Source: Leptobrachium leishanense (taxonomy: Eukaryota; Chordata; Amphibia; Anura; Megophryidae). Taken from it: 64,000 nucleotides of DNA. Position 1 is the stretch's first letter. Every line of letters begins with the position of its first letter. The DNA lies in NCBI GenBank assembly GCA_009667805.1, contig CM019067.1, forward strand, positions 63,532,637 through 63,596,636, given 5' to 3'. The notes beneath the pieces are model-generated. The model worked only from the letters and a program-made list of their open reading frames with translations, had not been told where the DNA came from and made no database searches. Of the stretch, positions 43,563-55,026 are shown piece after piece. Both the position numbers and the translations under genes were made by a program.

Positions 43563-44235
43563 ACATTGTGCTGAGAGGGAGAGATACTGTAAAACAAGCA
43601 GCGATCTCAGCCCTCTGAGGAGCCACTACAATAGTAATTGTATCCACTGGTTTTCGGATGAATGAAATTAGTTTTCATACTAAAGAACTGAAAACGAATT
43701 TCTTTAGCAACTAAATAAATTGCATTTTAGGACTAAAAAAGCATAGTGCAATATCACTGTTTTTTTTTTATTTACACAAAAATCAAATGATCTCAAGAAT
43801 ACCCACTCACGTGTTGCAAAGCCTATAAGGATTGGCTGTCTGATGTACCTAGTGTCGAATCTGGAGACACACAGCCCAATTCTGTGGGGGTTTCTCAGTG
43901 GTCCCTCAAACAGAAATGGAAAACTCACTAGGGTAGTACATCCCAGTTATCCACACATATCCAGAAAAATGAAGAGTTACAGAAACTCACTAATGTTGGC
44001 ACCTACAATGGTCCCGGCTCAGGTTCATATACCCATGATATGTATAAGGGTAGTGTCTTACCTATTTTCCAACAATGTTGCTTTTTTCCCAGCTTGTGTT
44101 GGCTGGTGATAGTCTTGTGACTCAACTGCAATAAAGTGCTAAAAAAAATTATATATTACTATTAAAATAATTTATTAAACAATAATAGACATAAAAATTA
44201 ACTGAATCACAAACAAGGTAAAGTATTGCGTGCAC
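43563..44235. other. No recognisable gene
   Basis: No gene seen. Region 43750-44235 may be the flank of the ribozyme-like motif's parent element. Confidence 0.35.
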
Positions 44236-44292
44236 AAAGAATGATGATACTCGTTTCGCTGCTCAAGCTGGAAGCTTCCTCAGTCGATAAAA
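44236..44292 (-). ncRNA. Hammerhead-like motif (minus strand)
   Basis: On the minus strand: CTGAGGA (44277-44283), extra A, stem II GCT...AGC, GAAAC (44253-44257), minimal stem III and GTA, then TCATC. Stem I pairing is weak. Same core order and same extra base as the Penelope motifs, so probably a decayed Penelope end. Confidence 0.42.
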
Positions 44293-44938
44293 CGGTCATG
44301 AATGGTGCATGTGTTTTATAAGGTGTTTTTGTAAAGCACAAGTAAAGCTTCTTGTAAAGCACAAGTAATCTAGTTACATAGTATGTTAGTGGTAGTGTCC
44401 CTTAAATAGCTTGTTAATTTATTGAAAAATATTGGCATTCACGTATATTTGCTTCACATATGCATTTTTTCACTTACATTTTTTTGTGTGTTAGTGTAGG
44501 ACCTGCCAAGGAGATTTGCCTTGTCGCTGGCTGGTGGGCATATGCTTCTAATGGTCATTACAAGTAACTAAAAATCTCATTATTTTGTAGGCTATGTAAA
44601 GAATTCTGAGCACATTTGACAAAATGTTTTTTTTTCTATTTTGTGAGAATTGAGGATGACTGCTTGTGTTGCACTGCTCTTCCCTAGAGTAATGGGAGTG
44701 GAGCACACAACATCTTGCTTTTGAAGTAAAGAGTTACCAGCTACATCAATGAGGGATGGCTGCTCATTATTTTCTAGACTCTACATTGCATAACAGATAA
44801 GTAAGAGTTACATAGGCGGAAAAAAAGACATGCGTCCACCGGGTTCAGCCTTTCACATATCACCTACTGCTGTTAATCCAAAAGAAAGCAAAGTTTTTGT
44901 GTCCAGGACTATACACAGGACACGAGGTCACCCATTAA
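44293..44938. other. No recognisable gene
   Basis: Nothing identified. Confidence 0.35.
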
Positions 44939-45365
44939 GGCTGGGGTCAGACCAGCGCACTTTTAACGTGCGTTCTGGCGCACATAATCACGGCCGCACT
45001 AGCAGCAGATGACGGGCAATGACGGCCAATATACGATGTAGGGCCGCACAAAAGTCCGGCCGTGCAACACAAGTGGAATTTGAACGCATTTTTCTGAGAA
45101 CGCTGAACCGCTAGTACTGACGTACTGAGTGCGCAGCTGCGGCATAGCGCCGTGTTTGCGTGATTAGGAGATGTCAGACGCTGCTAATGTCCGGCCTACA
45201 TAACGTCCAGACGCAAAAAGAGTTTTATTGACGATCCGTACAAAATCACGCCCGAAAATGCGCGTCGTCTGACCGTTTTTGCGCATTCCGTGAAAAAATA
45301 CGTCCATGCGTTTGGACGCACTTTTTCACGTTTGCGGGGAAAAATGCTTTCGTCTGACCCTAGCC
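44939..45365. mobile_element. PIF/Harbinger-like MITE, GGCTGGGGTCAGAC family, copy 3
   Basis: Ends GGCTGGGGTCAGACC / GTCTGACCCTAGCC, flanks TAA and TTA. Interior matches the reverse complement of copy 1 (GATTAGGAGATGTCAGACG). Confidence 0.7.
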
Positions 45366-45529
45366 TTAGACTGGACAATAGGAAATTCAGCCTAAAGCAA
45401 AGGAAGGGTATATTGTATGGTGAGAACAATACAGCTGTGGAATTCTCTGCCTGTTGAGGTGGTTGGGTCAGAGTCTGTAAAGACTTTCTAAACAACAACT
45501 GGATGTTTTCTTGAAAGAATAAAATATTA

Positions 45530-45850
45530 GAGGTTATATTATTTAATATGAGGGTAAAAGCTGCTTGATCCAAGGAGAAATCTGACGCCCTCTATGATCA
45601 TTAAGGAATTTTTTCCCAGTATGTTGCATTTTGGCAAAAAAAAAAGTCCGAAGTCCTCACCAAAATGCAACATACTGGGGAAAAATTCCTTCTTGACCTT
45701 AGATGGCGTCAGATTTCTCCTTGGATCAAGCAGCTTTTACCCACATATTAAATATTATAACCCCATATATTTTATTTTTTCAAGAAAACATCCAATCAGA
45801 AGTCCTTGCCAAAATGCAACATACTGGGAAAAAATTCCTTCTTGAACCTA
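45530..45850. repeat. Inverted repeat with about 105-bp arms
   Basis: AGCTGCTTGATCCAAGGAGA ... CAGTATGTTGCATTTTGG (45558-45640) pairs with CCAAAATGCAACATACTG ... TCTCCTTGGATCAAGCAGCT (45658-45737). A third partial copy follows (45800-45850). The unit looks like the end of a retroelement present as inverted copies. Confidence 0.7.
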
Positions 45851-47070
45851 GATAACATAACAAAATGTAACTTTTATTCGAATTAATTAAAAACATACAA
45901 AGATAGAAAACTTCAGACAACCATACATCAGTTAAAATATACTCATGATCAAATACAAGCCACACATACAGAGTAATTCAAAGAGATTCGAAAAGTCACC
46001 AAGTCACCGCACGTTCGGTGACTTTTCGTTCTCTTCAATTCGGTGCGAATCGGCTTTCCCATTTCGGCGACCTTGCGGTGTATTCAGCAAGCACCACAAG
46101 ACTGTTGAAGTGCGGGGAAAAGCTGGGCAAAAGCTGCCGAAAACCCGGCGAATGCACGCCAAAAACCCACCCGCCGAAGAGGTTGGAAAAACCTGAGCAG
46201 GAGCCGATCACATGCAGCGAAGCCGCCGGAAAAAGCCGAGACCGCAGAAGAAGGCAGTGAATAAATTAGCAAAACAGTTTGCTTAAATGTTTGAAAAGTG
46301 AAACGCTTTTTGCAAAGAAACTACTGAGCGAAAATGTCTGAAATTTACATATGAGGTCCAATGAATGATAATAAGAAGGGCTGTTACAGAAAAAATAAGT
46401 AAACTTAAAAAAAAAAAAAAAATCGGACTTTTTTAAAAAAAAATTAAATCAAGAAAAATGCTTATAATATCCAAAAAAAGCTATAGATAGAGAGACTCTT
46501 TACTGCAGAATTTTATAATGTACGGTTTATTAGATATTGAATTGAAACGGGATTATTTTTAACATTGAAGCCTATGGGATTCGCCTGAATAAACCTGCCA
46601 AATTAAACCACCGAATGGCAGGGCATTTCGGCAACTTTTCACTGTCTGTTTTTATTCTCTGAATAGCTAAAGCATTGCTTCTCTATGGGGATTAACTGCC
46701 CTCGAACAGGCACCGATCAGGCACCGTATGTGCAGGCAATTCGCCAGGATTTGACAAATTGCCTGCTCTCTGGATAGCCGAATGGCCAAGAAAGGTAACC
46801 CAACGCTGATTTTCAGTGCTCGGTTACTTTTCTCCAGCAATTCGGATCTCTTTTATTATTATTATTATTCTTTATTTATAAAGCGCCAGCATATTCCGCA
46901 GCGCTGTACAATAAGCACAGTATAGACAGGGTTACAATACATTGAACAACATTTGACAAACAGTACAGGAGGAGATGAGGGCCCTATTCCCGTAGGAACT
47001 CACAATCTGGGAGGGTTGGGGTTGGAAACAGGAGGAGAGGACTGTAAGGTGAGAGTGATTGATGGTTGCG

Positions 47071-47727
47071 TCAGTGAGTTGGGTGGTAGGCTTCCCTAAA
47101 TAGGAATGTTTTCAGGGAGCATTTGAAGGAAGAGAAGTTAGGGGAAAGTCTGACCGTACGAGGGAGAGCGTTCCAGAGAGTGGGGGCTGCGCGTGAGAAA
47201 TCCTGCAGTCTATCATGGGAAGAGGTGATGCAGGGAGAAGCTAGGCGCAGGTCACTGTTTGACCTTAGGGAGCGGGCTGGGGTGTATTTGGTGATTAGTG
47301 AGGACAGGTAGTGGGGAGCTGAGTTAGTGAGGCTTTTGTAGGTAAGGATAAGGATTTTGAACTTAATTCTGCAGTGGATGGGGAGCCAGTGAAGGGACTC
47401 GCAGAGGGGAGCGGCAGAGACAGAGCGGCGGGTGAGGTGAATTAGCCTGGCGGAGGCGTTCAGGATGGATTGTAGGGGGGAGAGGTGGGACAGAGGGAGG
47501 CCAGATAAGAGATTATTGCAATAGTCGAGTCGGGAGATTACCAGGGCGTGTATGAGTTGTTTTGTGGCGACAGCGGTAAGAAATGGCTGAATTCTGTAAA
47601 TATTACGCAGTTGGTATCGGCAGGAGGAGGAAAGAGACTTGATGTGGGGGATGAAGGAAAGAGCAGAGTCAAGTGTAACTCCAAGACAGCGAACTTGGTT
47701 TGATGGGGAGATGGTGATACCCTCCAC
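47071..47727 (-). pseudogene. LINE ORF2 C-terminal region
   Basis: Post-RT region typical of L2 elements: VRCLGVTLDSALSFIPHI near the start, VISRLDYCNNLLSGLP in the middle and FSRAAPTLWNALPRTVR near the end. The frame is open to a stop at 47071-47073, close to the native end of ORF2. It is separated from the RT palm by a frame break near 47730-47800, so the first ATG here is not native. Function: thumb and downstream segment of the RT, which reverse-transcribes the LINE RNA at the nicked target. Confidence 0.82.
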
Positions 47728-47803
47728 CGTGATCGAGAAGTCAGGAGGTGGGGCGCATTAGAGGGAGGAATAAGTAGGAGCTCAGTCTTTGACATGTTGA
47801 TCT

Positions 47804-48061
47804 TTAGGTGGTGGGAGGCCATCCAGGAGGAGATGCCAGATAAACAGTCACTGACTTTGGAAGGACAGGGGGAGAGAGATCAGGGGTAGAGAGGTAGATC
47901 TGAGTGTCATCAGCGTAGAGGTGGTAATTAAAGCCAAAGCTGTTGATGATTTTGCCCAGGGAGGAGGTGTAGATGGAAAAGAGCAGAGGACCAAGGACAG
48001 AGCCTTGAGGTACACCAACAGATAGAGGCAATGAGGAGGAGGAGTTACCAGCAAAGGACAC
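47804..48061 (-). pseudogene. LINE reverse transcriptase, catalytic YADD segment
   Basis: Contains [20 protein letters not shown] (RT motif B region) and the catalytic YADD in [13 protein letters not shown]. This frame is shifted from the segments on both sides. Active-site aspartates are intact. Confidence 0.82.
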
Positions 48062-48135
48062 ACAGAAGGACCTGTTGGATAAATAGGAGTCAATCCAAGC
48101 AAGTGCAGTGTCACCGAGACCCAGAGAGTTGAGGG

Positions 48136-48600
48136 TCAGTAGAAGGAGGGGTGGTCAACAGTGTCAAAAGCAGCCGAGAGGTCAAGCAGGATGAGAATAG
48201 AATAGTGGCCGTGTTTTTTAGCAGTTAGGAGGTCGTTGGTGACTTTGGTGAGGGCAGTTTCAGTTGAGTGTAGGGGACGGAAGCCAGATTGCAGGGGGTC
48301 AAGTAGGGAATTGGAGGACAGGAAGATGGAGAGGCGGTTGAAGACTAGTTTTTCTAAGAGCTTAGAGGTAAAGGGAAGCAGGGATACAGGACGGTAGTTG
48401 GATGGAGAGTTGGGATCTAGGGATGGTTTCTTTAGTAAAGGGGTAACTAGCGCGTGTTTGAAGGCGGATGGAAAGGAGCCAGTGGAGAGAGATAGGTTGA
48501 AGATGTGTGTGAGAGCAGGGGTGAGGGAGGAGGAGAGGGGAGGAATTAGATGTGAGGGAATGGGGTCGAGCGGGCACGTGGTGAGATGTGAGGAGGACAA
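48136..48600 (-). pseudogene. LINE reverse transcriptase, N-terminal palm
   Basis: [36 protein letters not shown] and [13 protein letters not shown] (motif A with its catalytic Asp) are the L2-clade RT signature. The frame ends at about 48136 with a one-base shift just after motif A; upstream it follows the endonuclease ORF after another shift near 48600-48720. Confidence 0.84.
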
Positions 48601-48716
48601 TAAGGAATTGACTTCCTCCTCAGTGGTTGGGAGGAAGCGGCAGAGGGTGGCAGAGGGGACCTGTGGGAGTGGAGGTGGCAGATAACTATCTTGTGTTGGG
48701 ATGTTGCTTCTGATAG

Positions 48717-50216
48717 TTAAAGTTTTACTGAGGAAGTAGTCTGCCAGGTCTTGAGCGCTGAAGGCAGCTGAGGGGGGAGGTGCAGGTGGGTAGAGGAGGG
48801 TGTTGAAGGTGACCAGAGCCGTTTAGGGTTGGAGGACAGCGTAGATATAAGAGATGAGAAGAAGGATTGTTTGGCCAAGTGGAGGGCAGAGGTGTATGAC
48901 CGGAGAATAAACTTGAAGTGAACAAAATCAGCTTCAGAGCGGGATTTCCTCCAGGCACGCTCTGCGGTGCGGGAGCATCTTTGCAGGTAGCGAGTCTGGA
49001 GGGTGTGCCAGGGCTGAAGCTGGCGGCGTGGGGCCTTACAGAGTCGAAGAGGAGCAAGAGTGTCTAGAGCAGAGATAAGCGTAGTGTTGTAGTGATTAGT
49101 GGCAGCATCAGGGCAGGTGAAGGATGAGGTATGAGGGAGGTGGTGAAGTAGGTTGGAGAATTGATGGGGGTCCACAGCCTGTAGATTTCTGCGAGTGTGT
49201 TGTGCGGGGTGGGGGAGCAGGGTGTTTAGAAAGTCCAGATAGGTTGAAAGAGAGAAGGTGGTGGTCAGAGATGGGGAAGGGCGACAGTTGAACTCAGAAA
49301 TGGAGCAGAGGTTGGAAAAGACAAGGTCAATAGCGTGACCATCGCGGTGGGTAGGGAGGAGGGAGGATTGTGTGAGTCCAAGGGAGGACGTGAGTGAAAG
49401 AAGTTTGGAGGCAGCAGGGGCGGAAGGATCATCAATGGGAATGTTGAAGTCCCCGAGAACTAGGCATGGAAGATTAGAAGACAGAAAGTGAGAGAGCCAG
49501 GTAGCAAAGTGGTCAAACAACTGGGAGGTTGGTCCCGGTGGGCGGTAGATGACTGCCACCCTGAGGGCCAGAGGAGAGAACAGGCGGATGCAGTGTGTCT
49601 CGAAGGAGGAGAAGGAGAGGGATGGGGGTGGAGGGAGATGCTGGTAGGTGCAGGTGGGAGAGAGCAGGATTCCGACCCCGCCACCATTTCTCTCACCCGG
49701 TCTGGGGGTATGACTGAAGTGTAGACCGCCATGTGAGAGAGCAGCAACGGAGGCCGTGTCAGAGGGAGTTATCCAGGTTTCAGTTAAAGCTAGGAGGTTG
49801 AAGGAGTTTGAAAGGAAGAGGTCATGGATTGCTGTGAGTTTGTTGCACACAGAGCGAGCGTTCCAGAGGGCGCAGGAGAAAGAGGACAGGCGCTGAGGGA
49901 TTATGGGGATGAGGTTGCTGGGCTTGCAGGGAGGTGATTTATGTGCGATGGAGATAGGATGAGAGGGAAGTATTGGATGTGTTGTGGGGCCAGGGTTAGG
50001 GGATATGTCACCTGAAGAGAGTAGCAGCAGGAGGGTGAGAAAGAGAAGGTGGGAATGGGATTTGTGGGAGTGGGAGTGATTGGCAGCGCGAGAGTTAGAG
50101 GGAGACCATGTTCTGAGGAAACAAAGGAGCTCATGCGAGGCCATCATGGGGACGAGAGGAGGGAGGGAGAGATGCAGATAGTGTAGGGGTCGGTGGTAGA
50201 GGGGCAGGAGTTCCAT
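48717..50216 (-). CDS. LINE ORF2 N-terminal part: 2A-like motif and AP-type endonuclease
   Basis: 499-residue frame from ATG 50214-50216. A hydrophobic run [10 protein letters not shown] (residues 57-66) is followed by GDISPNPGP (69-77), close to the ribosome-skipping 2A pattern D(V/I)ExNPGP, with Ser in place of Glu. 2A-like motifs are known at the N-terminus of some CR1/L2-type LINEs. The apurinic-type endonuclease follows: [16 protein letters not shown] (catalytic Glu, about residue 142), [16 protein letters not shown] (about residue 258) and [10 protein letters not shown]. It nicks the target to start reverse transcription. After about residue 400 the frame reads into the linker toward RT and then shifts. 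Confidence 0.86.
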   Translation of the reverse strand: MELLPLYHRPLHYLHLSLPPLVPMMASHELLCFLRTWSPSNSRAANHSHSHKSHSHLLFLTLLLLLSSGDISPNPGPTTHPILPSHPISIAHKSPPCKPSNLIPIIPQRLSSFSCALWNARSVCNKLTAIHDLFLSNSFNLLALTETWITPSDTASVAALSHGGLHFSHTPRPGERNGGGVGILLSPTCTYQHLPPPPSLSFSSFETHCIRLFSPLALRVAVIYRPPGPTSQLFDHFATWLSHFLSSNLPCLVLGDFNIPIDDPSAPAASKLLSLTSSLGLTQSSLLPTHRDGHAIDLVFSNLCSISEFNCRPSPSLTTTFSLSTYLDFLNTLLPHPAQHTRRNLQAVDPHQFSNLLHHLPHTSSFTCPDAATNHYNTTLISALDTLAPLRLCKAPRRQLQPWHTLQTRYLQRCSRTAERAWRKSRSEADFVHFKFILRSYTSALHLAKQSFFSSLISTLSSNPKRLWSPSTPSSTHLHLPPQLPSALKTWQTTSSVKL

Positions 50217-50330
50217 TTAAGGAGAAAAGTAGAAGTAAAGAGTAGAAGCGTGAGAGAAAGCATGATATAGACGTGCGTTTACCCAGAGTAAAAGTGGGCC
50301 TTGCAGTTCCTTCCTCCAGTCCCGCAACTC

Positions 50331-51151
50331 CAGGAAACAACTCTGGATGTCCACTTAAGAATGCCACTTGGGGATGTCACAAGAGCCAAGGCTCAGTGGA
50401 GCTGGTCTTAAATGTTATAAAGGGCGGACTGTTTACTTTTTAACTGCCTAAATGCAAACACCTGAAGCTGGATGGGCTGTGTCAATAGGGCAGGAGATTC
50501 ACATGCTAATTAGCAAAGCACATGGTGGAGAAAAACAAAAATAATATATAAATAGAAAATACCAATATGCAGGCGATCAGATGATCAGATGAGATGTGGG
50601 TGTCTGAATAATGGGTGATAATGTCTTACCAGCAAAAGTATGCAGGCGATCAGATGAGATGTGGGTGACTGTGGATGATGGGTGATAATGTCCTACCAGC
50701 AAAAGTATGCAGGCGATCAGATGAGATGTGGGTGACTGTGGATGATGGGTGATAATGTCCTACCAGCAAAAGTATGCAGGCGATCAGATGAGATGTGGGT
50801 GACTGTGGATGATGGGTGATAATGTCCTACCAGCAAAAGTATGCAGGCGATCAGATGAGATGTGGGTGACTGTGGATGATGGGTGATAATGTCCTACCAG
50901 CAAAAGTATGCAGGCGATCAGATGAGATGTGGGTGACTGTGGATGATGGGTGATAATGTCCTACCAGCAAAAGTATGCAGGCGATCAGATGAGATGTGGG
51001 TGACTGTGGATGATGGGTGATAATGTCCTACCTGTGGAGAGAGGAGACACAGGACTTAGGGATCGTGATGGCGTAGGGGATCTTGGATGAAGCTCTAGGA
51101 AACAACTCTGGATGTCCACTTAAGAATGCCACTTGGGGATGTCACAAGAGC
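50331..51151 (-). repeat. LINE 5' region: minisatellite between duplicated 58-bp blocks
   Basis: A block with AACAACTCTGGATGTCCACT and AAGAATGCCACTTGGGGATG occurs at about 50334-50390 and again at 51098-51151 (the LINE 5' end). Between them seven units of a 67-bp repeat start near 50573, 50642, 50709, 50776, 50843, 50910 and 50977. Repeated 5' monomers serve as promoters in some LINEs; that role here is inference. Confidence 0.78.
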
Positions 51152-51235
51152 CTCTTTGAATAACCCTGATAGTGTAATTTTGTCTCTAGAGGTTTTTTTT
51201 CTCATCTGGACATTTTTGTGTGTGCGTGTTAATAA

Positions 51236-51290
51236 TCTTACTCCTGATGATGCTGAGTAATCTCAGCGAAACGCGTTGAGTAGTTAATAT
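51236..51290 (+). ncRNA. Hammerhead-like ribozyme motif with strong stem II
   Basis: ACTC (51240-51243), CTGATGA (51244-51250), extra T, stem II GCTGAG (51252-51257) / CTCAGC (51262-51267) with TAAT loop, GAAA (51268-51271), minimal stem III (AC GC GT) and GTT (51275-51277). GAGT after the predicted cleavage point pairs with ACTC (stem I), and TTAA words on each side could extend it past an internal loop. Stem II has six perfect pairs. The one-base insertion after CTGATGA recurs in all motifs in this window. Confidence 0.65.
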
Positions 51291-51486
51291 AGCCACTAAT
51301 GCTGTGCAGTCATTCTCTTACATGGTCGTAGAATAACGTCTCTACTCTATCTTTCCTATTATACGGACCCTTGAAGTTTCGCTTCTATACTTCTAAGCTA
51401 CGGTTTGTGAGCCTATGTTGAACTAGGCCATTATGAGGTGCTGTGTATAGACTAGTCTTGATAAAGTGTTTGTCAAACAAGATATA

Positions 51487-53633
51487 CAGGGTTATCCAAA
51501 GAGATCCGAATTGCTTGAGAAAGGTAACCGAACGCTGAAAATCAGCGTTCGGTTACCTTTCCTGGCCATTCGGCTATCCAGAGAGCAGGCAATTCGCCAA
51601 ATCCTGGCGAATTGCCTGCACATACGGTGCCTGTTCGGTGCCTGTTCGAGGGCAGTGAAATCCCCATGAAAAAGCACTGCTTCGTCTATTCAGAGAACAC
51701 AAACCAGCAGTGAAAGGTTCCCGAAATGCCCTGCCATTCGGGGGTTTAATTCGGCAAATTTATTCAGGAGAATCCCATAGACTTCAATGTTAAAAATATT
51801 CCCGTTTTAATTCAATATCTAATAAACCGTTCATTCTAAAATTCTGCAGCAAAAAGTCTCTTTATTTATAGATTTTTTAGGATACTTTAAGCATTTTTCT
51901 GATTTTTTTTTATTTTTATTAACCACTTCAATGCTAAGGACGCGCTCAGCGCGTCCTCAGCATTGCCGCTGGTATGCGGAGGACGCGCTGAGCGCGTCCT
52001 CGCATTGGGGTCAGCGTTCGGCCGGGTTCCGGCGATCGCTGGCCCCTCCGGTGCGGGCTGACATCCTGGATGTCAGCCCGGCATCCGGAGCAGTGGCCGC
52101 CATTGTTATGTGTCATCGCGCCCCCGCGATGACACATAATTCAGCGCGCCCCCCCCGCATGTGCGGAGGAGGCGCCTGAAAGGGAGGGGGGGGAGGTCCT
52201 TCGGACCTCTCTCCCTCCCGATCGGCGGCTCACAGGGGCTTAACCCAGGCATCATTTGGAAGGGCACAGCCTGCCCTTCCAAATGATGCCTGGCATTAAC
52301 CCCTGGGGAGCTGGATCGCAAATCGGCGCTGAAAAGCGCCGATTTGCGATCCTTCCCGGGAGCTGGCCGACATCTTGGATGTCGGCCAAGCTTCCGGGAA
52401 CTCCCCCAGAGGACTGGCGTCATCGTGCGCAGCACGATGACGCCAGTCCTAGCATTAACCCTAACTGCCACGAAGTGTGGAGATAGGGAGTTCCAATGAA
52501 CTCCCTATCTCCCGATCCGTGGCAGTTAGGGGTTAAATTTTGATATCGTTGGATCGGCCAGAGCATGGCCGTTCCAACGATACCAAACATGAAAGTAAAA
52601 AAAAATTAAAAAAAAAATAAAAAATAAAAAATAAAATAAAAAAAAAATTAAAAAAAAATTAAAAAAAAAAAAATAAACACTTTTTTTTTTGTTTTTTGTT
52701 TTGTTAATGCAGCAATATTGTTCCCATTTCAATTATAATGTGAACAATAATGCTGCATTAACGATTTTTGTATGCGGTGCGTTTGTTAAAAATGGTGTCA
52801 TTTTCCCCAAAAGAAAATGTAACGAGACCCCATCTCTAATTTTTTAACAAGCGCACCCCATACAAAATATAACCGCAATTGCTCGCATGTTAAAATGTGG
52901 AAAAAAACACTTTACACGCTGTAAATTATTGAAAATACATATTTTATTGCATTTTGTTATAATATACAAACATGACATAACGTATACATATAATAATGAC
53001 ATATTATGAATCTACCGAGTCTGACGGAAAGAACGATATATAATATGTCGATGTCAATACTAAAATAAGCCTTCAAAACAGGTTTAAACATGATGCGCAA
53101 AACAGGTAAAAAATGACCTCAGCACAGGGGCGGGAAAAGCCTCAGCAGCGAAAGGTTAAAAGTCCGATTTTTTTTTATTTTTTTTTCAGTTTACTTTTTT
53201 TTCTGTAACAGCTCTCTTTATTATCATTCCCTGGACCTCCTGTGAAAATTTCAGACATTTTCGCTCAGTAGTTTCTTTGCAAACAGCGTTTTATTTTCCC
53301 AGATTCATACAAATGGTTTTTCTAATTTATTCACTGCCTCCTCTACGTCACAGCTGCTTCGGCTCTGTGTGATTCGGCTCATGTTCAGCTCCTGTTCGGC
53401 TCCTGTTCCTCTTTTTCAAAGGTTAATCCAGATGTTTTTGCTTGTTTTCAGCATGCATTCGGTTAGTTTTCGGTGGGTTTACGGCAGCTTTTCCCTGCAA
53501 TTCGGGGACCCTGTGGTGTTTGCTGAATACACCGCAGGGTCACCGAAATGCAATCGGCAAAAGGAACCGAATTGAAGAGAACGAAAAGTCACCGAACGTG
53601 CGGTGACTTTTCGAATCTCTTTGGATAACCCTG
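51487..53633. mobile_element. MITE family CAGGGTTATTCAAAGAGA, copy 3
   Basis: CAGGGTTATCCAAAGAGA ... TCTTTGGATAACCCTG with ATA at 51484-51486 and 53634-53636. Reversed relative to copy 1. Split by the piggyBac-like MITE at 51919. Confidence 0.8.
51919..53159. mobile_element. piggyBac-like MITE, copy C
   Basis: TTAA at 51919-51922 and 53156-53159. Starts AACCACTTCAATGCTAAGGA with several hairpins (GGACGCGCTCAGCGCGTCCT at 51938-51957; CGATCGC..., TGTCATCGCG/CGCGATGACA near 52110), an AT-rich part and the GAACGATATATA-containing end shared with copies A and D. Confidence 0.75.
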
Positions 53634-53890
53634 ATAGTTTACAATATTTTTCACTGAATATGGCTATGCTGTCTATTTGCATCGGACTCAGTGACCTAAA
53701 TTGAGCCTCCCTTGGTGGAGAAATTTACAGAATATTGTTCCGTGTCAAGTTATACTCCGATTAGAGAGGCTATCAACGAGCAACTTTAGACCTTTTATAC
53801 AATAGGATAAGCAGAAAGAGTCTGTTTTTGATATGGCGGTCTACATCATAATAACGTGGTTTTTTTATATCTATATCCACAAAACTCATA
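53634..53890. other. Body of the inverted-repeat element
   Basis: AT-rich internal sequence of the 45.85-55.62 kb element. No ORF. Confidence 0.35.
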
Positions 53891-54785
53891 CAGGGTTATT
53901 CAAAGAGAATTGAAAAGCCACCGCATGTTCAGTGACTTTTCGTTCTCTTCAATTCGGTGCGATTTGGCGATCCCATTTCGGCGACCCTGCAGTGTATTCA
54001 GCAAGCACCACAGGGCCGTCGTAATGCAGGGAAAAGTCACTGCAAACCTGCCGAACATTCACCGCAAAACGATGGCGAACGCACACCGAAACCCGCAAAA
54101 ACATCTGGATTAACCCGTCGAAGATGCCAGAGAAACCCAAGCAGAATCCGATCACAGCGCAGAGCAGCCGCCGGAAAAACCTGACACCGCAGATGAATGG
54201 AGTGAAAAAAAAAACAGTTCGTTTGAATGTTTGAAAAGTGAAACGCTGTTTGCAAAGAAACTACTGAACGAAAATGTCTGAAATTTACATATAAGATCCA
54301 ATGAATGATAATAAAAAGGGCTGTTACAGAAAAAACTATTTAAAAAACGGAAAAAAATGTTTGCAAAAAATCCCAATAAATGCCTAAAAGGTCCTAAAAA
54401 ATCTAAAAATAAAGAGACTTTTTACTGCAGAATATTATAATAAACGGTTTATTAGATATTGAATTAAAACGGGAATTCAATTTTAACATTGAAGCCTATG
54501 GGATTCGCATGAATAAACCTGCCAAATTAAACCACCGAATGGCAGGGCATTTCGGCAACTTTTCACTGCTGGTTTTTATTCTCTGAATAGCTGAAGCATT
54601 GCTTCTCTATGGGGATTAACTGCCATCGAACAGGCGCCGATCAGGCACCGTATGTGCAGGCAATTCGCCAGGATTTGGCGAATTGCCTGCTCTCTGGATA
54701 GCCGAATGGCCAGGATAGGTAACCCAACTCTGAATTTCAGTGTTCGGTTACCTTTCGGCCCCAATTCGGATCTATTTGAATAACC
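53891..54785. mobile_element. MITE family CAGGGTTATTCAAAGAGA, copy 4
   Basis: Full left end; the right end TTTGAATAACC lacks the last three bases, then ATA (54786-54788) matches ATA before the left end (53888-53890). It is the best uninterrupted copy for comparison. Confidence 0.75.
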
Positions 54786-55026
54786 ATATTAATAGTCGTA
54801 CCGCACAAACCAGTCTCTATTGTGAGAACACCAGTAGTGCATATAGTTGATATGCAGCACTTTAATTGATGGAAGGGTGCTTATATTCATCTTTATGAAC
54901 TCAATTATGATACATCACTCATATTTGATACTATTCTCCAAGTACTATATAGGTTATATATAGACCTCTAGAGACAAAATTACACTATATGTGGCTTGTA
55001 TATTTGATCATGAGTATATTTTAACC

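Larger units (their letters stand above)
46854..51151 (-). mobile_element. Near full-length L2-clade LINE
   Basis: Minus-strand non-LTR retrotransposon with 3' (AAT)n tail at 46854-46870 and target duplication CTCTTT (46848-46853, 51152-51157). Empty sites in the sister MITEs confirm the boundaries. Order from the 5' end: a 5' region with a 67-bp minisatellite, endonuclease (48717-50216), RT (47800-48600), C-terminal region (47071-47727), 3' untranslated region. Several frame breaks. Confidence 0.88.
45969..51168. mobile_element. MITE family CAGGGTTATTCAAAGAGA, copy 2, split by a LINE
   Basis: Starts CAGAGTAATTCAAAGAG, ends CTCTTTGAATAACCCTG, with ATA at 45966-45968 and 51169-51171. The L2 LINE occupies 46854-51151 inside it. 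Confidence 0.75.

Noticed and set aside
50573..51030. CRISPR-like or satellite array of 67-bp units
   Set aside because: No unique spacers; it lies inside the LINE 5' region.
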